Source: Melanocharis versteri (Eukaryota; Chordata; Aves; Passeriformes; Melanocharitidae). From it: DNA of 64,000 nucleotides. The stretch covers positions 496,357 to 560,356 of the forward strand of contig VZTG01005248.1 of assembly GCA_013397845.1 (NCBI GenBank), in the 5' to 3' direction. The number at the start of each line of letters is the position of its first letter. Within the stretch, counting starts at the first letter, position 1. Below the pieces are notes generated by a model. That model was not told the DNA's origin. It did no database searches and was given only the letters and a program-made list of their open reading frames with translations. This document shows positions 23,901 through 36,119 of this stretch, piece after piece. The translations under genes were made by a program, and so were the position numbers.

Positions 23901-26818
23901 GCCTCAGTTGCTCCTGGGCACTCATTTGCCGTTGTAAATAGTGCAGTCTTTGGAAGCTGTTCAGAGGACAGCTGCTATCAGACACCCTCAATATTGGCTG
24001 TTCAGTGCCAGAGACACAGAGATTGTGTGAGTGCTTGGAGCAGCAGGGGTGAGAAATGCTGGGAGCTCAGCCTCTGCGCAATTCCTCCACAAGTGAAAAC
24101 TCACCTGTACCCTCTGATGGCTCTACTTTCCTGTTATCCATCGATCTTAAGTGTCTCACATATTTGACCCCATTTACATAGGCATCTATCCCAGGAATAA
24201 TTCCCTTACAGTGAGTGCAGGATTGCGTGTTCTGAGGTCAAGAGCAGCAAGATAGTAATTACAGAGATAATTGTTTTTAATGCAGTTTTCACCTACAGAG
24301 TCCCATTAAAATGTTCTTTGCAGAAGAACAGAAAGGAACAATGTTTTAATATTAGGTTTACAAGAAACACTTTATTCCTCCTTTATTATATCCAAGTTCC
24401 TTGACAGAGACCATGAATTAATCTTCACATTGTGCAGTCTGATTTTTTTTTTGTGGAACAGGCTTTGCTCACTGCATCTGAATACTGAAACTTGAAAAAC
24501 ACTGACAGTGCTTATGGTAATTAAAATCAGTTGAAGGACACTGTTCAGTACTCTCTAGATAGGATTAAAATTCCTTGTGTGTCTCTTAACAATCAACTAG
24601 AAAGGAAAGGCCAAAGTGTTAAGACCTGTTAGAGCAGGATGCATATAAAACATTTTTTCCTCCATCATTTTATCGACAGTGTTTGACAATTACCTGAATT
24701 AATTCATACATGTCCTGCAACAGTTTTTGCCTCAGTGTCACCTACGTCCCCATTGAACCGGTTATATTTTGTTTAATTCTTTAGTGTCCCCAGGAACAAC
24801 ACTGGTCAGGTCACCTGCAACCATGATCCTGCTCATCCCCACAGCAGCGAGGGGAAGCAGCTCCTGCCGTGCCTGCCACCTGGGGATACCTAGGGACCTG
24901 CTGGGTACCTGCCACGGCTGAGATGGGGCAGGGGGATCCCCCTGCAGTACCCTCAGATGCACATGCTGGAGCAGGGAAACGGCCCTGGCCCCTTCAAAGT
25001 CACTCCCACATCAGCTGTTGAGGAAATCAGCGAGCTGCCGCTATCCCTTGTGGATATCTTGGTAACAGCCACTCCGCAGGGCAGCAGAGGTGCCTGGAGC
25101 AGCTCGTCACAGGCTCATTGCCAGAGAAGCACCTTTCCCACACTCCCTAGGGACAGGCTGGGCCATGTGTCAGGGTGGGATGTTGGTCTGACCCACTCCC
25201 ACTGTCCTTTCCCAGGTGATGGCCCCACTTCCCGACAGTCTATTGACCTAGAGGGCAAGACCCCCGTCTCATCTCCCCTGCCTGTTATTCCTAAAGAGCC
25301 TGTTTCCTTCCATTCCAACACTCCAGTCTCAGGAGCCATCCCATGACATCTGCAAGATGCCAGTAAGATCACAACCCAAAGCCATCAATACACACTATTA
25401 GTGTATGATAAATCTACAGTGGCTATTACATGTATATTTGATACATTTGAAGCACATAAAAGTAGGATGGTTTTTGTTTCAATACCTCTTCTGAGATTCA
25501 GAAATAAGCCAAACGATGTGCATTTACCAGAGCCTCCTTCTGTCTCTTCTTAGCAAGAGATACCATTTTCTTTTATGGAATTTCTTGGTTCTTCACTTCT
25601 ACTCTGAAATTTTACATGTACTTCTCAAAGTATCCTTGGAGAGCATCCAACTTTCAAATTCCATGAGGCTCCAACAATTTGAAAACATTTTATGTATTGC
25701 TGTGCTTTCTAACATCTTTCACTTTTCTGTTCTTTCAATATGAATTCAAACCTTTTCCCCTCTGTTAGAGTAGCTGTTCAATCACCACCAAAGCATCTTT
25801 GTAATAACTGGCTCAAAAGAGGCATTCTGTCTCCTTGGTACCACTTGCCATTAGCTTTCCTTCTGCAGTGAGTAGTGAACCAATGTGTCCTCTGATATTT
25901 CTCTTTCCAATAATGCTCTTACACATGGTGGGGTTTGCTATTTTTCTTTTTTTTTTCTCTTGAATTTGATTTTCTCTCTTCCAGCACATTCTGTCCTTTG
26001 ATAGCCATCCTTGACCTCACTTGACCTCATGCCCATTTGCTCTGTACTACTTTCTTGTATGAGTTTACTGAAGAGCTGAAGTTGTCCAAACTGGTCTCCT
26101 GCTGCAATTTCCAGTGTGACTACATGCTGGTAGAATTGTATCTTAACATCATTTTGTACAAGGAACTGACAATTCTCTTGGACTATTTACTTTTAGATTG
26201 TTTTTCTACAAACTATTATTTATTATCTTTCTTTGATTACTGAAATACGTTTCTTGAAGCCAATTGACTTAATTCTGTTTGGTTTGGTTCTCCCACGTCC
26301 TTTGTCTGAGAGCTGTTACACTTGATAATCTGTCCCTTAGCAGTTAATATGGGCCTATTAGCTGCACACTGATGATGCTTAAAGAGCTCTAGAAAGGAAG
26401 CAACAACACAATCAAAGCAGCCATGAAAATGGCCATATTAATTTGATTTGTGGAAAGGAAACCTAAAAGATTTCAAAAGGACCCGAACTATTAACTGACC
26501 TCCCATACTTACCTTGGCTCTTTGTGGTACTTTATGATGCACATTCTCTTCTTGACATTTGACTGACACAGCAGGAGGTAAATTAAAACTTAAGCTACCT
26601 GCACTAGAGATATACTTATGTCCTTATTGGTCACAACTGCAGCTTTACTTTCCATTGACATCCAGGGGAAAAAAAAGCAGTTATCTCTGCGTAACCTCCA
26701 AGAGTAGTGTCTCCAAGAGTGCTGCCTGCCTCCCAGCAGTGATGCAGAGCAGCTTTAGCAGTCGAACCCAACAGTTTGTATTCAAAGCAGAGGAGCAAAA
26801 TCCCTCCATGGAGTAATC
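20906..26818. other. Mostly AT-rich sequence, no gene seen
   Basis: 20930-22260 and 25380-26560 are AT-rich; 22260-25370 is mixed. The best open frames (for example 21341-21727 plus, 128 codons, and 24957-25346 plus, 129 codons) lack recognisable domains. A T-rich run lies at about 25941-25957. No transposon ends are recognised. Confidence 0.45.
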
Positions 26819-26824
26819 CCTGCC
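26819..26824 (+). repeat. Target-site duplication, left copy
   Basis: CCTGCC lies directly before the TG that opens the solo LTR and is repeated exactly after the closing CA (27214-27219). Six bases is the size made by alpharetroviral, betaretroviral and ERVK-type integrases. Confidence 0.78.
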
Positions 26825-27213
26825 TGTTGGGTGCGTCCCACCCCCCACCTTCTTGTTCCCATAACCCCCCTGTTCCCGCCACGCAGGGACGGCGTCCCCG
26901 CCCCCACTCCCCGGTATATATCGTGTTGCTGAGCCCTACTCAGCGCTCTTCATCCCCCGTTCCCCTGTGTCCCTGGAACCTCCGCTCCCCAGAATAAACC
27001 TGCCTGAAGAGCCATTCCTGCCTCTTTCACTTCCTCCTGCGCCTTTACGATCGGAGGGAGGACTCGGGCCCACCAGNNNNNNNNNNNNNNNNNNNNNNNN
27101 NNNNNNNNNNNNNNNNNNNNNNNNNNCCCCCCCCCAGACAAAGGCGGCGGCGGCCCATCCCGCGAGCCACTGCAAAGATCCTGCCGCTTCTCTCCGGGAG
27201 AGAGAACGCAACA
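26825..27213 (+). mobile_element. Solo LTR, class II (ERVK-like), with a gap
   Basis: The element opens with TGTTGGG and closes with CGCAACA, so TGTTG/CAACA form a 5-bp terminal inverted repeat. It is flanked by an exact 6-bp duplication, CCTGCC. Inside, on the plus strand, there is a TATATAT box at about 26915 and an AATAAA signal at 26993-26998, the layout of U3-R-U5. No internal gag-pol sequence flanks it, so it is a solo LTR left by LTR-LTR recombination. CpG density is high throughout, which suggests a fairly young insertion or a GC-rich family. A 50-N gap (27077-27126) next to a C run hides part of U5, so the true length is unknown. Orientation follows from the TATA and polyadenylation signals. 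The class II assignment rests on the 6-bp duplication, not on any coding sequence. Confidence 0.82.
27077..27126. other. Assembly gap (50 N)
   Basis: Fifty N bases interrupt the solo LTR. The sequence resumes with a run of C followed by GGCGGCGGCGG. Extreme GC and the homopolymer explain a short-read dropout; the real gap size may differ from 50. Confidence 0.99.
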
Positions 27214-27219
27214 CCTGCC
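27214..27219 (+). repeat. Target-site duplication, right copy
   Basis: CCTGCC follows the terminal CAACA of the solo LTR and matches 26819-26824 exactly. Confidence 0.78.
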
Positions 27220-27327
27220 TCCACCCTGGCAGTGGCACAAACTCCTGGCTGCTGGGAGAGGACACGCCAAGCCTCGCTGCCTGGCACATCAGCCATGGTA
27301 AGGCTGCCCTCCCTGCCTCAGAACAGT

Positions 27328-27500
27328 GAGAGAGAGGCTGCCCAGAGAGACTCTGGAAGCCTCATCTGTGCAGATCCTCAAGATTCAGGTAGACATAAGA
27401 GTTGCCAGGCCTGACTGTGTTTTGTCCCACTTTTTCTCAAGGATGGGCTGGATGCCCCCACAAGAGCTTTCCAACCATCATGCCTGTGAAGTTTCTAAAC
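27328..27500 (+). repeat. Decayed CR1 3' tail
   Basis: In plus orientation this matches the order of the CR1 3' region: a GGCTGCCCAGAGAG block, then AGATCCTCAAGATTC (in place of GAGATATTCAAG), then GGATGGGCTGGATG, then TTTCCAACCATCATG (in place of CCCTTCCAACC). Gaps and substitutions are many, so it is an old copy. The ends are approximate. It lies about 110 bp beyond the solo LTR and seems independent of it. Confidence 0.58.
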
Positions 27501-29418
27501 CAGTTTCCCACACCCCTGAGCCATCTCAAGACTGGGATTAAAGCAGAGAGAGGGGCTAGAGTCTGCCTACCTCCAGAAACACCAGCAGCTAGCTGCTAGT
27601 GATGGGTTTGCCACTGGACAAAATTTGTGTGTGGCTGTGGTTCTTCTTTCTCCTCCCTGCATAGTCCTTTAAAACTTTACTTGAAATGTATTGTTTGCCG
27701 ATTAGGTGTGATTTTGTGGCTGAGGTTTACATAGGTCAAGTCAGCAGTATGTTTTTGAGAAGCTGCCCCCCTGAAATGGGACACGGTCCAGGCTGCCATA
27801 GATCAGGATTTAGCAGAAAGGTGACATGCAGATAAGGTGGCCCCAGAAGGTGCAGGATTGTACCCAGTCACTGAGACACATCTTTGGGAGGTCACATACA
27901 GGTAAGGCAAAGGCAGGCTCTGGACTCCTCCCTTGCTGTTGCAGGGCACAGGAGAGGCATCCCTTCCAGGCTGTGTCCCCCAGAGTCTCCGAAAGCAAGG
28001 CAAAGCCTGGTCAGTCTCCTTTCCTTGTCTTTATCGTCACCATCCAAAGATATTTCTCAGCTACTGCAGATGATTGGACCCAGCCCTTTCCCAGTTAAAC
28101 CAATTCCCATTTCAAATGGCATTACAAAAATAGAGAGACAAGAAATGCTGCTAGGAAGAGCTCTGCCATTAACTCGCCAAATATTAAAAGGCATCAAAGC
28201 ACTGCAGATAAAGTTGTTTCAAAGGCTAATTACTATACCAATCCTTCTGGCTTTAATTCTAAACTTGAAATATTGCCATGCTAAGAAAATAGGATTCATA
28301 GTACATGAGACACACGGGAGAAGATTCAATTTGTAATGGTAATTTGAAACATTTTAATAGGGTTTCAGCAGCAATATGAAGATTGGCAGTTTAATAATTT
28401 GTGGAAATTAAGAAGTAAAGCTCAGGTGCCATATTTAAAGCCTTTCTAAAACATCTGGAACACAGTGCAAGATAAGCCAAATATCTGGCAAATTCCTGAT
28501 TCTCTTCTCAGAGTAAGACCTACGCCAGCTGCAGCACTGTGGCTCTCATTGCAAGAGTTGAGTGCCTGAAGCTGACAGAGGAGAGGAATTTTAGGCTTAA
28601 ACTCTCCAAATCCTTCCTACCAAAGCACTCAGTATTCTGCCATCTTTACAGAAGACATTTTAGGATGGTGTTTGGAGAAGCTGCTTGTGTGCTGAGCCAA
28701 AAACCTTACAGAAGATGGGAAGTAATTCTCTATAAGGAGATCCTCAACAGAAGAGCAGCAGAAATTATCATGTCAACCACCCAAACTTGGAAAAGCAGTC
28801 TTGGAAAGCCTTTAGTTTAAGAAGAAACTTTAAAAATCACATGTGAGAAACAAGCTGTGCCTGGCCAATATTTCCTGTCCTGTACAAGAGTCCTGTGTGC
28901 CACGGAGCCTGGGCTGGTGCTGTGGTCTGCTCATGGGGTGCCCTTATCCTCAAGCAGGATCCATTTCCACATGCTGCTACTTAGCAGATACAAGGAGGGA
29001 GGGAGGGAGGTTTCTCCTCCATTTAGCCAACTCAGGACACCTGGCTGCTGCCTCACAAGAGGTGTGGGTGCCAGCTTTGCCCTGGAAAGCCGGGCTCTTG
29101 GGTTAGGCAGTTGTGGACAGTGACACCCTACAGATCACCAGTGATAGGAACAGCATATGCGTGGTCTTAGACACTGGCAATAACTCCATTCTAGTATTTT
29201 CTGATCTCAACCTACACATCTGTTCATGGACTAATGAGAGGCAGCAAGGGAGTTCAAGCCTGTTTTGTGCCATATTTACCAATAAAAGCACATAGTAGCT
29301 CTATTTTGTCTGTACTGCATTAAGAGATGCCAATGAAAAATGCAGTCTGGGTCTACTACAGGTGCAGGAAAACAACATGGAATGTCTTTGCTGCTGCAAA
29401 AGGATAATATTTGGTCAG
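27501..29418. other. No gene; AT-rich low-repeat block at 28080-28440
   Basis: No coding signal is supported. 28080-28440 is AT-rich, has no recognisable repeats, and contains several TAAT-type motifs; it is the kind of sequence in which conserved noncoding elements are found, but conservation cannot be judged here. A plus frame of 150 codons (27884-28336) crosses it and has no domain. Confidence 0.4.
28994..29010 (+). repeat. GGGA tetranucleotide run
   Basis: Three GGGA units flanked by GG on both sides form a 17-nt purine tract. It is close to, but does not quite meet, the four-run consensus for a G-quadruplex. Confidence 0.85.
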
Positions 29419-30032
29419 TGTGCTGGCTTTGGCTGGGGTGGAGCTAATTTTCTTCATAGTAGCTGGTATGGGGCTGTGTTGTGCGTTTGGGCTGGAAACA
29501 GTGCTGATAATTCAGGGGTGTTTTAGTCACTGCTGAGCTTACACAGAGTCAAGGCCTTTTCTGCCCATCGCCCCACCCCACCAGCGAGGAGGCTGGGGGT
29601 GCACAAGGAGTTGGGAGGGGACACAGCCAGGACAGGTCACCCCAGCTGACCCTGGGGGTTTTCCAAACCATGTGGCATCACACTCAGCATATAGAGCTGG
29701 AGGAGAAGAGGCGGAGGCAGTCAGAATGATAATGTTTGTCTTCCCAAGTCATTGTTATACATGATAGAGCCCTGCTTTCCTGGGGATGCCTGAACACCTG
29801 CCTGCCCATGAGAAGGGATGAAGTAATTCCTTGGTTCGCTCTGCTTGTGTGCACAGCTTTTCCTTTACCTATTTAACTGTCTTCATCTCAACCCACAAGT
29901 TTTCTTGTTTTTACTTGCTCTTCTTGCTTTTCTTGCTTTTACTTTTTCTTGATTTTCTCTTCCATCCCACCATGGAGGAGTGAGTGAATGGCTTTGTGGG
30001 GCTGAGTTGTTGGCTGGGGTTAAAACATGACA
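29419..30032 (+). mobile_element. ERVL-family solo LTR (passerine type)
   Basis: A full-length LTR of about 614 bp starts TGTGCTGGCTTTGGCTGGGG and ends with GGGGTTAAAACATGACA. I recognise the order of its blocks from a family abundant in passerine genomes: the U3 start, an ACACAGAGTCAAGGCC block, a CAGCATATA-type TATA box near 29688, a TTTGTCTTCCCAAGT segment, and a U5 ending in GGTTAAACCACGACA-like sequence. It lacks flanking retroviral internal sequence, so it is solo. The 5-bp flanks (GTCAG and CAGGA) do not match clearly, so the target duplication has decayed or the ends are off by a base or two. Few CpGs remain and point changes are many, so it is older than the 26825 element. Confidence 0.9.
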
Positions 30033-33000
30033 CAGGAAAACAGGCATTTAAAGAAATTCCCTAACTCCATGTACTTTGTCAAGTTATGGGAAAGCAATAC
30101 TGTCTGAGGGAGACTGTAGCTCAGTTGGTGATGTGATACAGGCTTTTAGGAAAGAAAAGGAAATAAAAATATAATTATTAAGCCAACACAAAAAGTTTGG
30201 TAAGAAACAATGCTACATGCTGCTCAACTGTTAGCAATGGGTTTTGTAAATTTGCTGAAAGGAAGGTTTCATATCTGTATTTTGACATTTTCTTAAAGTG
30301 ACTGTGACAAAATTACAGCCTTGTTATAATGCATCCACCTCCTTTCAATTCTGGCTTTTCAAACTACACAGCATAAGAGACACCTGGCTTAATTTATGCA
30401 AAATGCCCATGTGAAGCTGTATTTTGGTACACAGAAGTTAGAAAATAACCTTACCTAAGAAATCATATTTTCTGATTAGTTTTTCAGATTCTGTTGCTGC
30501 TAATTAAGAGTCTATTCCTTGCAGCTGGAAGACAAGGAATGCCTCAAAATCTGTTCCTTTTGTGAGGAGCAGGAGGAAAGAGTGGATCTGGTTGAGCTGG
30601 GGTTTGCCAGCGTTGCTTTTGCTCAGTATTTGCAGCCCATCAGTTCAGAGATCAAATTAGGAGCTTTGTGTCTGCAGCCAGGAATAGTTCAGCAGTGGGT
30701 GCGTGACAGGCCGCCACCTCCTACAGATGCCCAAACACATCCCTGGTGCTGGAGAATGGATAGAAAGCCCGCAGGTACCCTACAGCAGGCTGCTGGGGCT
30801 TGGCATTCACACCAAAGCTTCTGCAAAAGATGGGACCGTGATTTCATTTGTAAGCCTAATCAGATAGTAAAATAAAACCAGAGAATCAGCATAATTAATT
30901 CAAATCTGTGTCTGGCAAACAGGTTCTCTGTATGAACCATCTTTTAAGTCAGCATAAAATTGAAGGTTAAGCTGGCCTGCCCCGTTGTAATCAAAGCAAC
31001 CCATGGGCAGCTTAATTTTAATTACAGCTCCTGGGGACCATTTAGGTGCTACTCTGGATGCTGCCTAGGCTTCATAAAGATGATTATTAAAGTTGTCAGT
31101 CACAGATCGTGGAAGTTCATAAGCGCGGAAAGAATTGATTGATACCAGCTTGTCCCTATCCAGAGAATAAGGAGGATTAAAAAAAGGCAATTTAAAGAGC
31201 CATCTTGGATCTGTAAAGCATTTTAGAGTTCTGCCTAAAAGTTGCTACATAAATGCAAGTGATTATTCGTGATTTGGCTGAATGAAGAGGAAGAATGCTT
31301 GAAAATGAGGCACTAAAAATATTGCCTTTCAGATGTGGAGGTTAAAAGATGAGAGTAAGCTTCATTCCCTAACCTTGCCCCGACGTCTGGGCTCAGGGAC
31401 AGCAAGGGGCCTTCTGTAAAACTGCAGGGTCTACCCTAGGGGTATGAGGAATGCCCTCCTCCTCACAGCCTAAGCTTTGTGCTGGATCACTTATAAACCT
31501 AAAAAGAAGTGAAACATCTCTCATGAGCTAATCAGGGAAGTTCTCCCTGCTGTCACTGGGAAAGATGGGAGAGCAGCTCAGCCATCTGTCATTGCCTGTT
31601 TGGCCACCTCTGGGTGGGGCAGCTGGCTCCCAGGCAGGGTGAAGGAGGGGCCTAGGCAATCAGATTAAGAAGATGGCTAAACTATAGGTATCTGAACTTG
31701 CCAAGATGAGCCTTGCCCTATATCCCAAGCTACCCGCCAGCCAACACAGAAATCCACTGTTGGGGATGGGAATGGATCTGGCCCCACAGCAGTGGGGCAA
31801 AGGAGGCATTCAGCCCTTCCCCATGCCCATCCCCATGCCCAGCCCTGTGTAGCTGAAAGGGCACTTTTTTTCCCTCAGGGCTCTCAGATCCTGTTCAAAC
31901 AAAACCCCAAGGCTGCTGTGCTGTTGCTAGAGGAAAACATTTTCATAGGAGCGAGGGTTGTAAAGCACAACAGAAGGTTGCAGGACCTGCCCTTTTGTGT
32001 AATCTAAAATCAATTATTAATGGCAAATAGGAATCTGATAATGTACATGTTATGCAATATATATTAAGAGCTGTACACATATAAGATGGAAAATGGATAA
32101 TGTTTGTGATTCTTTAAAAAGGCAATTGCTGTCACTTTCATTTGACATTTCTGTGCACAGCCCTCCAAAGGGACAAGGCTGTTTATTCTCTGTGCTTCAA
32201 GGAAAGGAGAGGAACATTTTCCTCATACTTTCTGCTCACTGGGTTTCCTCACAAATTTCAGACACTCAATAATTTCAGGTTAATAGGAAGTGATAACTCA
32301 GAGCCCAAGTCATTCCTCTTGCAAATGCTAATGTTAATCTATAAATAAAACATACACAGCAAAGAAACAACTTCTTCATGACAGGGGGTAGCAGCCAGCC
32401 TGCTCTTAAATGTTCAAAGCTGGAATTTGGTGCACTGTGAAACACTCTGGGGTGATGGGCACAAGCAGCATGCCATGTCCCAGCTCTCCCCATGCCAGCA
32501 GGGGAGAGGGTTCTGCTGCCCCATACCACTGTTCCATCAGGGAGAGATTCCATCCTTCCTCATTGACTTTCTGGGTGTTCACTGCCCCCACGGTATCTGG
32601 AAGCTGGTCAACCATAACGGGTGAAGTAGGATGGCTGAGGAGCTTCTTCTGGCCAGGGTTCAGTCAGGTTTTTGCAGACCACCCAGACTCTGAGCCCAGA
32701 GCCAGAGGAGCAGCTCACAGCTCTTGCCAAAGATCCCAACCCCCTGTCCAGGCAGGAGGTACCACTGCTGCAGTTGTTAACCACAGCCCTGCAGCCAGAT
32801 GCTGGCTGGCTCCAATCCTCATGGGCACAGCTGTGCCCCAGCCAGGGCTGCCCAGGGCCTGGCTACCAAGGTGGACAGAGGAGACAGAGAGAGATACTAA
32901 AAGCTGTTTTCCTCCACAGATGTGTGGTCCTATTTCAGTGCCTTGGCTGTGGTTGGCTGTCTCGGTGGAGAGGGAGGGTGCTGGCAGTGGAATGTTACCG

Positions 33001-36000
33001 TCAGAAAAGAGGGATTGGGGTTTTCAGACACAATTTTCCCAGCCCTGAGCAGCAGAGCAATTCAGACACCCAGCCACCAACATGTGAAATGGCTCATGCT
33101 TGGTGCTGTAACTTTTCAGGTTGCCTTTAAAAGATTTACCGAAAGTAAGAAAATGTAGGTAGCAAAATGTAAGGCACATGATAAATTGATGAGAACTAGT
33201 TCTGAGAAAGAGCAAAGTGATAAATGTTTAAATAATACATGGGGTATTACTAAATGAAGCTTTCTTCAGATTATACCACAAAACAGAAATTTGCATTACT
33301 GCCTTTTCCCTACTGGCCACAGAAATGCTGGGGATGCAGTAAGCAGTTTCAACTCCAAAACCAGACCCTAGCTCACATGTACTGATACTGAGGAGAAAAT
33401 AGCATCCGAGAGCTTTAGTTGCTTAGGGCATTACTCACCCTTTTATAAGTGTTGCTGCTGGTATGGAGAGGCTAAGAGCTGGCTTCATTATGCTGCATGT
33501 GGGCATTGTCCCATTAATAAAATATTTGGAGTGATTCTGACACATGACCTCGCAGAGAACACGGTAAAGTTATTTCTGTTGAGCATTGAAACAGCCCCTG
33601 GGAGGAGTTTCCCCACAGGAGTTTGCAGAGAACACACAGCATTGAAGAAGTGTGTTGTGGAGGTTTCCCACTCCAAAGGTTTTCTTGTCCCAAGGCTTTC
33701 CCTCATTGGCTTCAAGAAATTGCTCACAGAGAAGAATGGCTGCTAGTCAGAGGGATGGAGCAGGACATGGAAAATTTCCCAGAGAAGCAGCAGTCAAGCA
33801 TCCAAAGGGAAATTATTGTCTTCATGGAAGACTGCTCTTCTCCCTGCTGGTTTTATTGCTTTATGGAAACATCTGTCAGGCAATAATCTTTGATTTTCAT
33901 GTTTTCACTGCTGCAGAAGGAAATAAGAGCTTTATGACACTGAGACTTAGTCTCTTCTCTCATAATCTTCTTGTTTAATGTTTGTGCTGCTTGGGGCAGG
34001 GATTGCCTTTCCATAGCATCTGCAGAGTGCTTTCCCCAGCAGGGACCTGTTCTGTGCCTCCACTGCTAGAAGCTATCATAGTGAAAATAATTAATAACAA
34101 TAATAAAACGTCATTTCTTCCTCTCCATTACTTGCTCTGTAGGCGTGCTATTAACCTGTCTGAGCAAGATAACAACAGCCAGAGACAAGGGGAACCAAAC
34201 AGGGTGGACGTCCGACCACTGTCATGCTCCCACTGCAAGTAGTGATTGAGGAGGTTTATTTTAGGACTCCCACCACACCCTTTGTGGGACACTATTAAGG
34301 TTTCACTTTGAAAAGAAAATCATCACCTCTTGCCTCAGTGACTAGCAAGAGAGACCTCAGTACAAAGACCCATTACTTAGACCAAAAAAATTTAATAATA
34401 ATGTGAACATGAGTGAATTCTTAGTCCCTAATGTGCATTAATTGAGGTGGGACATGTTCAAAGACGTTGATTCCGAAATCATTTGGGCAGTACCTCTATG
34501 ATACAAGCATGGCACGTAGGCTTTGCAAGTTCTGGAGCTTAGTACCAGCAATGACGTTTCTGAAGCAGTTGATGTCACTTGCCTGCTCGTGTTGTGGAAA
34601 TGTTTCCATTCATGGCGCAGCTCCTCCTTCCCCGCCGGTGCCCCTGTGGTGCTGTCAGTCACCTCAGAAAGTCACAGGAGGGCATCAGACAGCCAACAAT
34701 AAAGCAAATGGCTTTCTAGTCAGTACAGAGGCTCAGGGATGAATGTCTGGAGGAACATCTAAATTAAGAAACACTCCCTGACATGGGAGGCTGACTCATT
34801 TGTGTGGATGCCTCCATCCCAAATCCCCACCTGGGGATACATGTTGTGTGGTGACTTCATCACCTCTTGCTGAGGTCTGGAGGGACAGGCCAGGTGACCA
34901 CTGGTGTCAGAAAGCCCCAGGCAGAAGCAGAGAGTTGCAGGCAGTGTCGGAGCCAGCAGCTACCCCAGCTCTAGGTGGATGCTCGGCTGAGACACCTGAC
35001 AGGACAATCCCATACTGAATTTTACAGCAAAGATTACACAGGTCAGACTCCGCCATGGGGCATTTCCACTGTCACCTGCACAATTTGCTCTACAATTTGA
35101 AGAAGGAGTGCAACACTCAGCGCGTATTTCTTCCACAGACTTTGCAGCTTTGGAGCACGTATGTTCTGCATCAGTTTTCGCTCTCCATGCGGGCAGAGGG
35201 ATGCTTCTGAGACAGGCACAGCGACTGCCCCAGCACAGAGAGAGAGATGTGCACACGCAGATACAGCACCTGCTCTGTCACTAATTCTCGCTTTGTAACT
35301 GAAACATCCCCCTGACCATACAGACCCTCAAAAGCCACCAGCTCCTCTCTGCAGCCTGGAGCACACGAGGCTCACGGCCTCCCAGGTGAATACTGCCTAG
35401 GCTAGCGCGATTCAATATCTATGTCAATAACTTGGAAAATGGAAAAATATGCACAATATGTGTTCCTGGGGAAGTGTGTAGTTAGCCCCAGTCTGGTGAG
35501 CCACAGGGGAGCCGTACAGAGCTCATTACACCTTCTGACAGCCCAAATTCACTTGGTACATTACCATCACATATGTTTAGTTGAATCTCAGCTTCAGCAT
35601 TTTTAAAAGCCACTGGAAAGTCACAAATATGTTTCCAAGGATAACTAAAAAAAAACAAAAGAAAACCCCAACCCCCCAAACTATATTAATGAGAGCCTAA
35701 AGAAATTCAGTTTTAAAAATTTTGTGCTGTAAGGCTAAGGAAGAACATGCTCTTTGTGTAGGCTCTGAGTCTTTTTTTCCTTGGCTGCTTTATATTTCCC
35801 TTGAGCGAAATCTGTTGGAGCAGCTGCTGAAAGCGATGGGAGGAAAAACAGAGTTTCTGCCTATAGTTGTAATCTGCAGAGATTGGCTTTGGTCAAATCT
35901 CTGGAGGAGACAAGGTACCCTCTGAGGGGATGGCACAGTCACCTGCTCCCAGGAAAGACCTTCAAACAGAGGGTGTTGGGACACCAGAGGAATTTTCCCC

Positions 36001-36095
36001 AGCTCAACAACAATTATCAGAGTAAAAAGGGCCAAGGACCCATGACACCCCGAGAGCAGTGGGATCAGTCACCTCTCTCCATGCCTTGTTCTTGG
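30033..36095. other. No gene seen
   Basis: 30880-31290 is AT-rich with TAATTA-type motifs (for example near 30892 and 31012-31026) and no recognisable repeats. 31370-33130 is GC-richer; a 212-codon plus frame at 32410-33048 overlaps other frames and shows no domain. The remainder to 36095 is ordinary mixed sequence. Confidence 0.45.
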
Positions 36096-36119
36096 CCTCA
36101 GCACCTCAGCACCTCAGCG
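36096..36119 (+). repeat. 8-bp tandem repeat, three units
   Basis: Three units of CCTCAGCA, the last with G in place of A, form a 24-bp minisatellite seed. Confidence 0.9.

Noticed and set aside
26870..27240. CpG-rich block around the N gap as a second CpG-island promoter
   Set aside because: The TATA, AATAAA, terminal inverted repeat and 6-bp duplication show that it is mostly a solo LTR, which explains the CpG content.
27310..27317. TCCCTGCC, an 8-bp match to the sequence before the solo LTR (26817-26824), as an alternative target duplication
   Set aside because: The base pair before it is not CA, whereas 27214-27219 follows a proper CAACA terminus. The second match is taken as chance.
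28994..29010. G-quadruplex at the GGGA run
   Set aside because: Only three GGG runs are present, flanked by GG, so the usual four-run rule is not met.
32410..33048. 212-codon plus-strand open frame
   Set aside because: GC-richer sequence with other frames also open (for example 32672-33130); low-complexity composition and no domain or splice context.
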